Assembly (NCBI RefSeq): GCF_004327355.1
Contig: NZ_QJUM01000025.1
Location: 1 to 64,000, forward strand
Direction of reading: 5' to 3'
Length of the DNA: 64,000 bases
DNA from: Phytopseudomonas dryadis
GTDB taxonomy: Bacteria; Pseudomonadota; Gammaproteobacteria; Pseudomonadales; Pseudomonadaceae
The notes under the pieces were generated by a model. The model was not told the DNA's origin. It was given only the letters and a program-made list of their open reading frames with translations, and did no database searches. A program made the position numbers and the translations under genes. This document shows positions 23,092 to 32,622 of the stretch, in pieces (the stretch's first letter is position 1; every line of letters begins with the position of its first letter).

Positions 23092-24920
23092 TGCAGTTAC
23101 CTGAGTCCCTACATCCCTGGCGTCAATGGCTGGAGTGGTTTGCTCCTGAGCAACTGCCGTTGTTCGCAGACCTGTTGGGCCGTATCAACCCGATTCTCGG
23201 GCCGTTTCGCGGTCTTCAACAGGGTGGTGTACCCGAGCCCGACGGATTAGGCGATCTGCAGCGCCGTGGAACTTACGAGCGGCTGTTATCCAGTGAGTGG
23301 CTGCTAGCCGATGAGATGCCTGACGAGTTCTTGCGTCGGGCAGCGGTCGGTGAGCATATGTTCCTCGCGCCGCAGTACCACGCTCGTCAGGCCAATCGCT
23401 TGATTGTCGTCTTGTTTGATGCCGGTCCTCTGCAATTGGGCGCAGCACGTCTGGTTCATCTTGCTTTGTTGATGTTGCTGGCGCGGCGGGCCTTGGAGGT
23501 TGGGGCCGAGTTGTGTTGGGGCATTCTGCAAAACGCGCCTGTTCTCTATGAACTCGAGAGCTCGGCGCAGCTCAAGCAGTTGCTCAACGCCCGCACCTAT
23601 CAAGTGGTGGACGATGAACACTGGCAAACTTGGCGCGCCTGGCTGAGTGAACAGCAGCACAATGCCGGAGAGTGCTGGCTTGTTGGTCAACGTTTGCCCA
23701 CAACTGATGGCCGGTCCTGCACCCACCGGGTTCAGATACATCGCAACCTTGACGGGCGAAGCCTGTCCTTTGAGTTGCAGGCTGCTGACCCCCGACGTGT
23801 ATCGCTGCCCATTCCCGACGAACGTTTGGCTTTGCAACTGCTCAAAGGCCGGTTTGATGGTGAGGTGGTGGTCGTGCCCGTCAAGGGCAATGTTCCGCGC
23901 GTATCCTTGACCTTGCCGCCGGTCATCTCCGACGCGGGTACCCATGTTGCGCTGAAAATGCTCGATGACCCTGGAATGGTGGTTATCAGGCTACCGACTG
24001 AAAATCAGAAGAAGAACCTGGACGTGCGCCGTAGCCTCTGGAGTTCCGGGCGGGCTCCGCTGACTATAACCTTCGTGAACCGCACAGTTGGCGCGGTGTT
24101 GAGCGATGATCGGCAGCTTTGGTTCTGGAATATGCCAGGACTATTCCCGATCGATAAGCCTAGCCGCGAAGAACTACAACTACCTCCCGGTACTGCCACG
24201 CTTTTACCCGCAGTCTGGTTGCGTGGCAGCTCGACCGGCCGCCTCTTTCTGCTGGATAACCAGGGGCATCTCGCCAGTTGGGGAGCGCGGACGACAATAT
24301 CTTCCAACCGGCACAATATAGGTAAAGCCCACCCTTGGGCGGATAAGGTTCTAGGCTTGGCCAAGGTCGATAAGGATGTCGTGGCCTATGTACGTAATGA
24401 TGGTGGGCGCTTGTATGCCCATTCTATCGGTGCCGACGGCAATGCATCTTCCGCCCATGTGATTGGCGTAGCCGAAGGTGTGAACCAGGTACTGTTTGCT
24501 GCCAGTCAACTGTGGCGCCGGTCATTCGGTGGCTGTGCGTTGCGCTCTACCGACGATGGCAACGAAAGCTGGAGGGTGATCTCTGCCACCAGTTTCCCGG
24601 TGCAGGCGGAGCAGATCACTCTTGCTCGTGGTTGGAAAGCCCTAGGGTTGTTGCTGCAAAAGGGCGATGATCACTATTCACTGGTATTGCGTGGCCCCGA
24701 TAAGCAAACCGTCGCCCTGTATTGCGAAGGCCAGCAGCGTGTCTTGTTCACAACATCCCATGCCATTTCCAGAGTTAGCTTCTGCCCCATGAGTGGTCTG
24801 GTCGCAGCCTTGACCAGCGCTCGCGAGTTGCTGGTGTACTCGGTTCATCTTCGAAGCATGCGCCTGCAAGTGTTCTGTACCCAAGCACCGGAAAATCCCA
24901 AGGCAGGCGCTGATGTTTGA
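23091..24920 (+). CDS. vWA-like plus beta-propeller protein of the MoxR system
   Basis: A protein of 609 residues. About 95-230 resembles a von Willebrand A domain, with the first strand RLIVVLFDAGPLQLGAARLV; the metal site that would read DxSxS is D110-A-G-P-L, so metal binding is probably lost. From about 270 to the end, short repeated strands (AVLSDDRQLWFWNMPGLFPI, RLFLLDNQGHLASWG, KDVVAYVRNDGGRLYAHS, GLVAALTSARELLVYSVHLR) suggest a beta-propeller. There is no signal peptide or membrane helix. In known systems the MoxR ATPase works on a vWA partner. The gene overlaps the next one by 8 bases. The start is ATG 23091; TTG 23076 would add five residues. Confidence 0.75.
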   Translation: MQLPESLHPWRQWLEWFAPEQLPLFADLLGRINPILGPFRGLQQGGVPEPDGLGDLQRRGTYERLLSSEWLLADEMPDEFLRRAAVGEHMFLAPQYHARQANRLIVVLFDAGPLQLGAARLVHLALLMLLARRALEVGAELCWGILQNAPVLYELESSAQLKQLLNARTYQVVDDEHWQTWRAWLSEQQHNAGECWLVGQRLPTTDGRSCTHRVQIHRNLDGRSLSFELQAADPRRVSLPIPDERLALQLLKGRFDGEVVVVPVKGNVPRVSLTLPPVISDAGTHVALKMLDDPGMVVIRLPTENQKKNLDVRRSLWSSGRAPLTITFVNRTVGAVLSDDRQLWFWNMPGLFPIDKPSREELQLPPGTATLLPAVWLRGSSTGRLFLLDNQGHLASWGARTTISSNRHNIGKAHPWADKVLGLAKVDKDVVAYVRNDGGRLYAHSIGADGNASSAHVIGVAEGVNQVLFAASQLWRRSFGGCALRSTDDGNESWRVISATSFPVQAEQITLARGWKALGLLLQKGDDHYSLVLRGPDKQTVALYCEGQQRVLFTTSHAISRVSFCPMSGLVAALTSARELLVYSVHLRSMRLQVFCTQAPENPKAGADV

Positions 24921-27810
24921 GCGTGACACCGCGTTGATTCGCTGTCCGGTACTGATCGGCCATCAACAGATTGAAGGGATTTGGTTTCCCCACGAACGTT
25001 TTGACGAATGCGAGCGTATGCGCTTGATTTTGGCTCAATGGCAAGCCGGCGCCAGCGCCTACCGCTTCGTCGATGGCGACTTGCTGCGGTTTCGCCAGCC
25101 GTTATCAGTTCAGTGCGAAGCGCTGATTGGATGGCCGCTGATCCGTCAGGGGCGTGCGTTGTGTTCTGCGCTGCTGACTCAGCAGGAAATGCATAGCTTG
25201 TCCCCCGCCGATGTCTGGTTGGTACGTGGCAGTCATGTCAGCGCCTTGCAATTTCGCGATGCCTCACCGCTGGCACCAGGTCAGTGGGTTGATGTCAGCG
25301 ATTACACCTTGCTGGACACTTATGACTGTCGCAGTACGTTGCCAGAACCTACGCTTGAATCTTTGGCGGTGCCAACCGATGTGCGGGAGATCCTTGGCGG
25401 CCCATTAAGGCCGGCCAGTCCTGAGCGGGAAGGAGTAATACAAGCGCTGCTGGAACGTCAGCGAAATGCGACAGAAACCCCGCCCCGAAAAACCGCCCTA
25501 TCAGCGCACAACGGTTGGAGCAGCGCTGAAGGTCCTTCAACGCCTTGGTCCAAGCTGGGCATAACCCTTCTGTTATTTGGGGCCTTGTTCTGGATGGGAG
25601 GCCAGGACAGAAGTAGTGGCATATCCGAATTGCCGAAAAGTTCAGGATCCGTGTCGTTTGAAATAGGCAGCATGTTTATAGGCACGCTGATCGGTGCGGC
25701 GCTGTTCACCCTCTTCTTGGTAGGCATCCGAAAACTTCTGCATCGCTCCGCGCCAATGTCGGAGGCAACATCACAGGCACAACTTGCACAGCGTGCCACC
25801 CATGTTCAACACAAGCCCGCTGCCTGGCGTCGCTGGTTGACCCGGCTGACCCTTCATTCGCGCTTATCCGGGCTGTACGGCAAGCGTCAGGCTGCCTATA
25901 TGCGGCGCATGCTAGAAATGTTCGAGAATGGTGATCTGGAAGAGGCGCTGCGACACGCGATTCCTTTGGGCAGCGGGCAGAGTTCCGGCGAACAGGCATT
26001 CGGTACTCCACAGCGTCGTCAGCAACTGACGATCAATCCGCAGCTTGGGCCAAGCCGCTCGATGATGTTCGAGGCTGATCTGGAGTCCCACCTCAGGCAA
26101 ATCTACCGGCAGACGTTTGAACGTCTGGATCGTGAGGGACGTGTCGAAGAAGCAGTATTTGTCCTTGCTGAATTGCTGAAGGTGCGCAAAGAGGCTCTCG
26201 ACTATCTGGAAAAACACGGCCGGCATCAGCAAGCAGCTGACCTTGCCTTTGCCTGGGATATGCCAGCAGCTGTGATCGTGCGTCTGCTTTGCTTGGCCGA
26301 CAACTGGCAGCATGCGTTGCTAGTGGCTCGTCGTGACGACGCCTTTGGAGAGGCGGTGGTGATGCTGCAGGAAAAGTGGCCGGAGAGTGCCGACCGTCTG
26401 CGCCTCGAGTGGGCCGAAGCCCTGACCGGCAAGGGGCTCTGGCTGCAAGCCGTGGAGGTGATCTGGGATTTGCCGGGCGAGCGTGAGCGGGCTGCGCAGT
26501 GGTTGCTCAATGCCGAAGCAGCCGGAGGACGGCTTGCTGTCGGTGCGCTGGTCAAGCGGGCAATCTTACTGCCCGATACTCTGGCGGCCTACGGACCTTG
26601 GATCGAACGACTACGGGACGACTCCCGGCGTTTTGCCGAGCGTACTGCCCTTGCCGAAGCGTTGTTGTTGCATAAGGTTCAGGGAGGTGCACTGGCCTGG
26701 CTCACAGGCGCCACGATACACGCCATCGTCGCTGATCACGCATGCGGCCATGGGCGTCTGACTTCAAACCAGCTTCAAGCGCTAGTCAAAATGAGCAAGG
26801 ACAAACTGCTGCAAGCCGATCTGCCGGGTAAGGCGCTGGTACTCCCGGACACGCCGTCGCTGGACGCAGTCTGCTCGACTCTTGAATGGACGGCACCGGA
26901 AAGAGGGGGGCGAGCCATTCTTGATGCGGTGCCGTTGGAAGATACACGCTACCTCGTGGCCCATGGTGAGGCTGGAGCGGTGGTGATTGATGCAACCGGC
27001 AAGACTCTCTTTCATTTCCCTGTGCCTGCACAGGCCATGGTCATCTCCCACAGTAGGCAAATGGCACTAGCGCTGGCCCGGCGCGATGACGTTTGGCGGA
27101 TCAGTAAACTGGATCTGGTCAACCGTACTGCGACTGATCTGGGTGTGCTGATGCTGGATGTTTTCGCCAAATCATTCGACGGTATGGCCTGGACCATCGG
27201 CCGCGGGAATCAGTTACGTGTGGTCGACGTTGATCGTGGGCTTGCAACGCTGTGGCATGTCAGTGACTTGCCGGGCCAGATTTTCAGCTTGAGGGACGAT
27301 TCGCAAGGCGAATACCTGTTGCTGGCTGATCCTCAGGAGGGCAGTCAGCTTTGGCACTACCGCCTGCCTGATCGCCGGCTAGTCAGCCGAGAGCCGATGC
27401 CCGCCAGGATTCGTGAAGATGGCTACCAGTTGTTCAGTGCCTCCAATGAAGCCGCTGAGTATTGGATCAAGTTCAGAGACGATGAACAACCAATCCTTGT
27501 GCTGGCGCAGCGCGGTGACCGTAAGGGTTACCGTTTACCCGATTTTGATGAAGGGGTTGCCCCCGATGATCCCCTACTCCTGTTTCTGTTCGAGGACTGG
27601 CTGCTGGTCGGCTATGCCGTTTCCGGGCAGGAAACCCGCTGGCATTTCATTCACCGCAGTAGTGACCAACTCTGCGCAGCAATTCAGTGGCCGTCACAAC
27701 ATGTGCAAGTGCGTCGCCAGGGATCCGATTGGTTGCTATTTGACGACCAGGGGCGTCTGAGCCATATCACTGTTGGTGATGCTAGCCAGCGTAATATCTC
27801 CCTCAATTGA
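24913..27810 (+). CDS. Membrane-anchored bpX6-like beta-propeller protein of the MoxR system
   Basis: A 965-residue protein. The N-terminal 165 residues (IRCPVLIGHQQIEGIWFP, FVDGDLLRFRQPL, ADVWLVRGSHVSALQF) look like the bpX6 domain. Two hydrophobic helices at about 213-229 and 252-272 anchor it in the inner membrane. A helical-repeat region (about 318-640) then contains HEAT/TPR-like helix pairs such as EAVFVLAELLKVRKEALDYL. The C-terminal third (about 660-965) is built of propeller-like strands (DTRYLVAHGEAGAVVIDATG, RDDVWRISKLDLVNRTATDL, WHYRLPDRRLVSREP). It is last in the operon and probably supplies the membrane-sited sensor or platform (inference). Confidence 0.75.
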   Translation: MFERDTALIRCPVLIGHQQIEGIWFPHERFDECERMRLILAQWQAGASAYRFVDGDLLRFRQPLSVQCEALIGWPLIRQGRALCSALLTQQEMHSLSPADVWLVRGSHVSALQFRDASPLAPGQWVDVSDYTLLDTYDCRSTLPEPTLESLAVPTDVREILGGPLRPASPEREGVIQALLERQRNATETPPRKTALSAHNGWSSAEGPSTPWSKLGITLLLFGALFWMGGQDRSSGISELPKSSGSVSFEIGSMFIGTLIGAALFTLFLVGIRKLLHRSAPMSEATSQAQLAQRATHVQHKPAAWRRWLTRLTLHSRLSGLYGKRQAAYMRRMLEMFENGDLEEALRHAIPLGSGQSSGEQAFGTPQRRQQLTINPQLGPSRSMMFEADLESHLRQIYRQTFERLDREGRVEEAVFVLAELLKVRKEALDYLEKHGRHQQAADLAFAWDMPAAVIVRLLCLADNWQHALLVARRDDAFGEAVVMLQEKWPESADRLRLEWAEALTGKGLWLQAVEVIWDLPGERERAAQWLLNAEAAGGRLAVGALVKRAILLPDTLAAYGPWIERLRDDSRRFAERTALAEALLLHKVQGGALAWLTGATIHAIVADHACGHGRLTSNQLQALVKMSKDKLLQADLPGKALVLPDTPSLDAVCSTLEWTAPERGGRAILDAVPLEDTRYLVAHGEAGAVVIDATGKTLFHFPVPAQAMVISHSRQMALALARRDDVWRISKLDLVNRTATDLGVLMLDVFAKSFDGMAWTIGRGNQLRVVDVDRGLATLWHVSDLPGQIFSLRDDSQGEYLLLADPQEGSQLWHYRLPDRRLVSREPMPARIREDGYQLFSASNEAAEYWIKFRDDEQPILVLAQRGDRKGYRLPDFDEGVAPDDPLLLFLFEDWLLVGYAVSGQETRWHFIHRSSDQLCAAIQWPSQHVQVRRQGSDWLLFDDQGRLSHITVGDASQRNISLN

Positions 27811-28023
27811 GCGAATTCGCCCGATACCAGCGTTGCTGGAAGCGAAAAGAAGCAAAAGAGAGCAGATTTATTTACTGGCCTGTCCACACCTGCCTAAAAG
27901 TAAATTTATCTCTTTGCTGCCCTTTGCCTCGCTGCCTGCTGACCTGCGGGTTCGGGCAGGTCCCTTAGGGGCTGAATGACGACAGGTTCAGCCGTTGGCG
28001 CAGCGAAGTCCTTCAGAACCCCA
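27811..28023. other. Gap after the MoxR operon with an imperfect inverted repeat
   Basis: AGCAAAAGAGAGCAGATTTA (27850-27869) and, about 45 bp on, AGTAAATTTATCTCTTTGCT (27897-27916) can pair imperfectly; this may terminate the operon. No gene is seen here. Confidence 0.4.
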
Positions 28024-28028
28024 AAACG

Positions 28029-28056
28029 AAAAACCCGCCAGAAGGCGGGTTTCTTG
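28029..28056 (-). terminator. Intrinsic terminator of tRNA-Thr
   Basis: On the minus strand AAACCCGCC-TTCT-GGCGGGTTT is followed by TTCGTTTT. It lies about 40 bp after the tRNA 3' end in the direction of transcription: a strong hairpin plus U-tract. Confidence 0.85.
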
Positions 28057-28096
28057 TGGTTTCAGAGAGCTTGGAAGCCTTCTCTGGAACCTTGTA

Positions 28097-28172
<76 letters not shown>

Positions 28173-28186
28173 ATTTGAGGGCCGCC

Positions 28187-28214
28187 ATTATAGCCATTGG
28201 CGAGGCCTTGTAAA
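28187..28214 (-). promoter_or_regulatory. Sigma-70 promoter of tRNA-Thr
   Basis: On the minus strand TTTACA and TATAAT are separated by 16 bases. The -10 ends about 15 bases before the tRNA 5' end. Confidence 0.75.
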
Positions 28215-28407
28215 CTGGCTTATGACCTGTTTGCTTGGATGACGAGCTCGCCGAGAACGCCGGTTCGTTCGGCATGGCCGCTCAGGGCGAATGCGGGTTG
28301 GCCGAGCGGAGTGCGGCGGGCTACCCGGCACGGCTCGGCTGGTGAGAATATCTGGCTGACCAGCCGGCTTGCTGCCAGGGTTGACCCAGGCCCCATTCGA
28401 GGTTGCC

Positions 28408-28862
<455 letters not shown>

Positions 28863-29137
28863 GCGCCCCTCGCATGCACTCCGCTTATATCCATTCGTTT
28901 GCTTGATTCCAGTCGCTTCAAGCCGGTTTTTTCTGGTCTGCCTGGAGGCTGTCTGCGGCGGCTTATGCACAAATCAGGTGCAGCTATAACGCTTTAGGAA
29001 TTTTTCTGTGCGGTAATTTGCATGTTTCGCAAGTGACTGTTTTTAATGTATTTTTATTGTGTTCAAAAAATGAGCAGTTTGCCCGGCGCCTGATCTGCAG
29101 GGCGCTGGCGGGTTCTGCCCAGAATCTATCAACAAAG

Positions 29138-30394
29138 TTATCCACAGATTGTGTGTGCAACTTGCGGGCGTTCGGCGAGCAGCAGCAGGTTGCGTGGTGT
29201 GAGCTGTGCGGGGCAGAACTGGCCGAGGCGTACCGCGAAGCCCCGTTCCCCCAGGTACAGGGCGCGATCCAGCACCAGCCAGAGTTCCAGCGGGCGACGA
29301 AACAGGCCGCGCAGCAGTTCCAGGTTGCGCACCTCGGCGAGGCGCTGCCAGCCTGCCGCCTGCAGGGCCGTCCAGTCCTGGCTGGCGGGCGGCGCCGGCA
29401 GAGCCTTCAGGGATGCCAGGTCGCGGCAGTACCGGGCGAAGTCCTTCTTCAGCCAGGCGGGTGGTAGCGAAGGGGTCGGCAGGTAGTCGTCCACGCCGCG
29501 CAACTGGCGTTGCAGCAGGTCGAAGGCCAGGCGCCAGGCCATGGACTGGTCGCGCTGGCGACGCACCCGGTTGCCCGCGGTGACGGTCTCGCTCATCGGC
29601 AGCGCCAGGTCCTCCAGTGACAGCTCCAGCCGGGTGCTGCCGGCGGCTGCGGACAGGGGCTGGTAGCTGCTGGCGCGGGTGCGGTTGTAGCAGCACGGCG
29701 CGATGGCCAGGTGTGCGCAGCCGCTGGCGCTGGCCAGGCGCATCAACTGTACGTGCAGGTCGCCGCAGGCGTGCAGGGCGACGGGGCTGTGTTCGGGGCT
29801 GAGCTGCTCGGCGGCGCCGGCGCCGAGCACGTCCTGTTCGATATGCCGGGCCGGTATCCGCAGGCGCTGGCTGAGCTGGCGGCCGCTGTCGACCAGGGCG
29901 CGGTCGTGCTCCAGGCAGGTGAGGGCCTGTCCGTCCTGGGCCAGCACCCGGCCCAGGTGGCCTTTGCCGGCGCACCAGTCCAGCCAGTGGTGGGGCGCCC
30001 GGGCGAACTGCAGGCTGTCGGCGAAGGCGCGTATCTGTTGCCATTTGCGCCCGGGTACATCCACCGAGAAGTGGGCGGGCAAGTCCTTGCCCGCCCGCTG
30101 CGGCAGCTCGCCGACCTCGCTCAGCGCCCGGGCCTGGGCGGCGAGGCTCGGGAAGGGCGCCGGGGCATCGTGCAGCGTCGCCGGCTGGTTATGGCTGGCC
30201 TCGGCCTGCTCCAGGCTGCGTGCCCTGAGCCAGTTGGCCAGCTCGGCATGCTGCTGTTCCCAGGGCAGGACGTGGTGGCTGAACGGGCGCGGCTTCCACA
30301 GCGCCTGATGGGCACAGAGAAAGGCGTCCAGCGCCTGGAAGCGCTGGAGCAGGGCGTCGCCACTGAGGGGCGGGATGGGGTCGGGCTGGTTCAT
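29138..30394 (-). CDS. SAM-dependent methyltransferase, METTL25/RRNAD1-like
   Basis: A 418-residue protein. The SAM-binding motif I is HHWLDWCAGKGHLGRVLAQD, with an acidic strand-2 end (LTCLEHD). ALHACGDLHVQLM and IAPCCYN correspond to the motifs seen in eukaryotic METTL25/RRNAD1 and related bacterial methyltransferases. The substrate is unknown. The ATG at 30392-30394 lies 31 bases after the stop of the ABC permease gene, on the same strand, so it may be the last gene of that operon. The sequence 28863-29137 beyond its 3' end is AT-rich and holds no gene that I can support. Confidence 0.8.
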   Translation of the reverse strand: MNQPDPIPPLSGDALLQRFQALDAFLCAHQALWKPRPFSHHVLPWEQQHAELANWLRARSLEQAEASHNQPATLHDAPAPFPSLAAQARALSEVGELPQRAGKDLPAHFSVDVPGRKWQQIRAFADSLQFARAPHHWLDWCAGKGHLGRVLAQDGQALTCLEHDRALVDSGRQLSQRLRIPARHIEQDVLGAGAAEQLSPEHSPVALHACGDLHVQLMRLASASGCAHLAIAPCCYNRTRASSYQPLSAAAGSTRLELSLEDLALPMSETVTAGNRVRRQRDQSMAWRLAFDLLQRQLRGVDDYLPTPSLPPAWLKKDFARYCRDLASLKALPAPPASQDWTALQAAGWQRLAEVRNLELLRGLFRRPLELWLVLDRALYLGERGFAVRLGQFCPAQLTPRNLLLLAERPQVAHTICG

Positions 30395-30425
30395 GGCGTG
30401 TCGACGGGCTGGGCACCCCGTCGGT

Positions 30426-31115
30426 TCAGCGGCCCTGGCAGGCGTCGACGCGCAGCCAGCGCTCCAGCAGCTTGAAGGCGTTGATCAGCACGAAGGTGAT
30501 CAGCAGGTAGAACACCCCGGCGGCGAAGAAGCCTTCCACCGGCAGGTAGGTGCGGGCGTTCATGGTCCGCGCCATGCCGGTGAGTTCCAGCAGGGTCACG
30601 GTGCTGGCCAGGGCGCTGGCCTTGAGCATCAGGATCACCTCGTTGCTGTAGGCCGGCAGGCCGATGCGCGCGGCGCGCGGCAGCACGATATGCAGCATCG
30701 ACTGCGCGCGCGACATGCCCAGGGCGCGTGCGGCCTCGATCTCGCCCGGCGGCACGGCCTGGATCGCGCCGCGCAGGATCTCGGCGATATAGGCGGTGGT
30801 GTGCAGGGTCATGGTGATCACCGCGCACCAGTACGGGTCACGCAGGTAGGGCCACAGTGGCCCTTGGCGCACCGCGTCGAACTGGGCCAGGCCGTAGTAG
30901 ACCAGGAACAGCTGCACCAGCAGCGGCGTGCCGCGGAAGAAGAAGATGTAGCCATAGGGCAGGGCGCGCACGTACCAGTGCCGCGAGGCCCGGGCGATGC
31001 CCATGGGCAGGGCCAGGATCAGACCGGCGATGACGGCGACGGCGACCAGCTCGATGGTCAGCAGGGCGCCATCGGCCAGGCGTGGCAGCCATTTGATGAT
31101 GACGTCCCAGTTCAT
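30426..31115 (-). CDS. Amino acid ABC transporter permease (HisM-like)
   Basis: A 229-residue inner-membrane permease of the polar amino acid (HAAT) family with about five helices. The cytoplasmic EAA loop that contacts the ATPase is EIEAARALGMSRAQSMLHIV, followed by LPRAARIGLPAYSNE. Its start ATG (31113-31115, CAGGAG upstream) overlaps the HisQ-like stop (ATGA). It pairs with the HisQ-like permease to form the heterodimeric channel for histidine/arginine/lysine/ornithine-type substrates; exact specificity is not readable. Confidence 0.9.
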   Translation of the reverse strand: MNWDVIIKWLPRLADGALLTIELVAVAVIAGLILALPMGIARASRHWYVRALPYGYIFFFRGTPLLVQLFLVYYGLAQFDAVRQGPLWPYLRDPYWCAVITMTLHTTAYIAEILRGAIQAVPPGEIEAARALGMSRAQSMLHIVLPRAARIGLPAYSNEVILMLKASALASTVTLLELTGMARTMNARTYLPVEGFFAAGVFYLLITFVLINAFKLLERWLRVDACQGR

Positions 31116-31807
31116 GCCGCACTCCTGATGAAGCCGCGGCTGGCGCGCTTCTCGAGGAAGTGCAGGCCGATCATGGCGAGAATGGTCAGGCCGAGGTAGA
31201 TGAACGCGGCGACGAGGTAGAAGGTGAAGGGTTCCTTGCTGGCGGTCACGGCGATCTGCGAGCGGCGCATCAACTCGTTGAGGCCGATCACCGAGACCAG
31301 GGCGGTGTCCTTCATCAGGATCATGAACAGGTTGCCCAGGCCGGGCAGGGCGACGCGCCACATCTGCGGCATGATCAGGCGCCAGAAGATCCGCGGCTTG
31401 GACAGGCCCAGCGCCTGGCCGGCCTCACGGTGGCCCCGGGGAATGGCCAGGATGGCGCCGCGGAACACCTCGGTGGCGTAGGCGCCGAAGCAGATACCCA
31501 GGGCGATGACCCCCGCGGCGAAGGGCGACAGCTCCAGGCTGTCGATACCGAGCAGGTCGGCCAGGCTGCGCATCAGGCCGACGGTGCCGAAATAGATGAG
31601 CAGGACCCAGAGCAGTTCGGGAATCCCGCGCACGATGGTCGAATAGGTGCCGCCAAGCCATTGCAGCGGCTTGTAGGGCGATGTCTTGGCGAGGGCGCCG
31701 AGCAGGCCGAGCACCAGACCCAGGCACAGCGCGGTCAGCGCCAGTTGGACGGTCATCAGGGTGCCGGCGGCCAGGGCCGGGCCGAATCCGGAAAGGTCGA
31801 AATTCAT
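31112..31807 (-). CDS. Amino acid ABC transporter permease (HisQ-like)
   Basis: A 231-residue permease with an EAA loop visible as GHREAGQALGLSKPRIFWRL followed by IMPQMWRVALPGLGN, and the family helix LIYFGTVGLMRSL. It lies 46 bases after the binding-protein gene and overlaps the HisM-like gene by ATGA. It forms a heterodimer with that permease. Confidence 0.9.
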   Translation of the reverse strand: MNFDLSGFGPALAAGTLMTVQLALTALCLGLVLGLLGALAKTSPYKPLQWLGGTYSTIVRGIPELLWVLLIYFGTVGLMRSLADLLGIDSLELSPFAAGVIALGICFGAYATEVFRGAILAIPRGHREAGQALGLSKPRIFWRLIMPQMWRVALPGLGNLFMILMKDTALVSVIGLNELMRRSQIAVTASKEPFTFYLVAAFIYLGLTILAMIGLHFLEKRASRGFIRSAA

Positions 31808-31853
31808 GGAAACTCAAGCGCCCGCACCGCCTGAAGCGGTGCGGGCAGGCTGC

Positions 31854-32606
31854 TTAGTAGATGCTGAACGGGAAGTACTTGTCGTTGATCTTCTTGTAGG
31901 TGCCGTCGGCGATGATTTCCGCCAGGGCGGTATTCAGGCGCTCGCGCAGGGCATCGCCCTTGCGCACGGCGATGCCGATCTTGTCGTCGTCGAATACCGG
32001 CTCGCCCTTGAACTCGAAGTTCTTGCCGGCGTCGCTCTTGAGCCATTCCCAGTTGACGAAGGTATCGGCCAGCACGCCGTCGACGCGGCCGGAGGACAGG
32101 TCGAGGTAGGCGTTTTCCTGGGTGTCGTAGAGCTTGATGTCGACCACGCCGTCGAGGTTGTCTTCCAGCCAGGTACCGGCGATGGTCGCGCGCTGCGCAC
32201 CGATCACCTTGCCCTTGAGGCTGTCCTTGTCGCTCTTGAAGTCGCTGTCTTTCGGCGCGATGAACTGCAGCTTGTTGGTGTAGTACGGATCGGTGAAGTC
32301 GACGGCCTGCTGGCGCTCTTCGGTGATCGACATGGAGGCGACCAGGAAATCGAACTTCTTGGCGTTCAGGGCCGGAATGATGCCGTCCCAGTCGGAGGTG
32401 ACCACTTCGCACTCGGCCTGCATCTTGGCGCACAGGGCCTGGGCGATTTCCACGTCGAAGCCGCCGACCTGGCCGCTGGCATCGATGAGGTTGAAGGGTG
32501 GGTAGGCGCCCTCGGTGCCGATCTTCAGTTTGTCAGCAGCGACGGCACTGGTGCCGAAAGCCAGAGTGGCGGCAGCTGCCAGCAGGATCTTCTTATAGCT
32601 GTGCAT
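31854..32606 (-). CDS. Periplasmic amino acid-binding protein (HisJ/LAO-type)
   Basis: A 250-residue solute-binding protein. A Sec signal peptide is clear (MHSYKKILLAAAATLAFGTS, cleavage near SAVAA-D). The SBP_bac_3 signature follows: IGTEGAYPPFNLIDASGQVG and GFDVEIAQALC. Substrate-site residues of the HisJ/LAO class appear in the contexts YPPFN, SDWDGIIPAL, MSITEERQQAVDFTDPYYTN and DTFVNWEW. It probably binds basic amino acids or histidine, delivering them to the HisQ/HisM-like channel. GGAG lies about 9 bases before the ATG. Confidence 0.92.
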   Translation of the reverse strand: MHSYKKILLAAAATLAFGTSAVAADKLKIGTEGAYPPFNLIDASGQVGGFDVEIAQALCAKMQAECEVVTSDWDGIIPALNAKKFDFLVASMSITEERQQAVDFTDPYYTNKLQFIAPKDSDFKSDKDSLKGKVIGAQRATIAGTWLEDNLDGVVDIKLYDTQENAYLDLSSGRVDGVLADTFVNWEWLKSDAGKNFEFKGEPVFDDDKIGIAVRKGDALRERLNTALAEIIADGTYKKINDKYFPFSIY

Positions 32607-32622
32607 GCGTAGTTGCTCCGTG

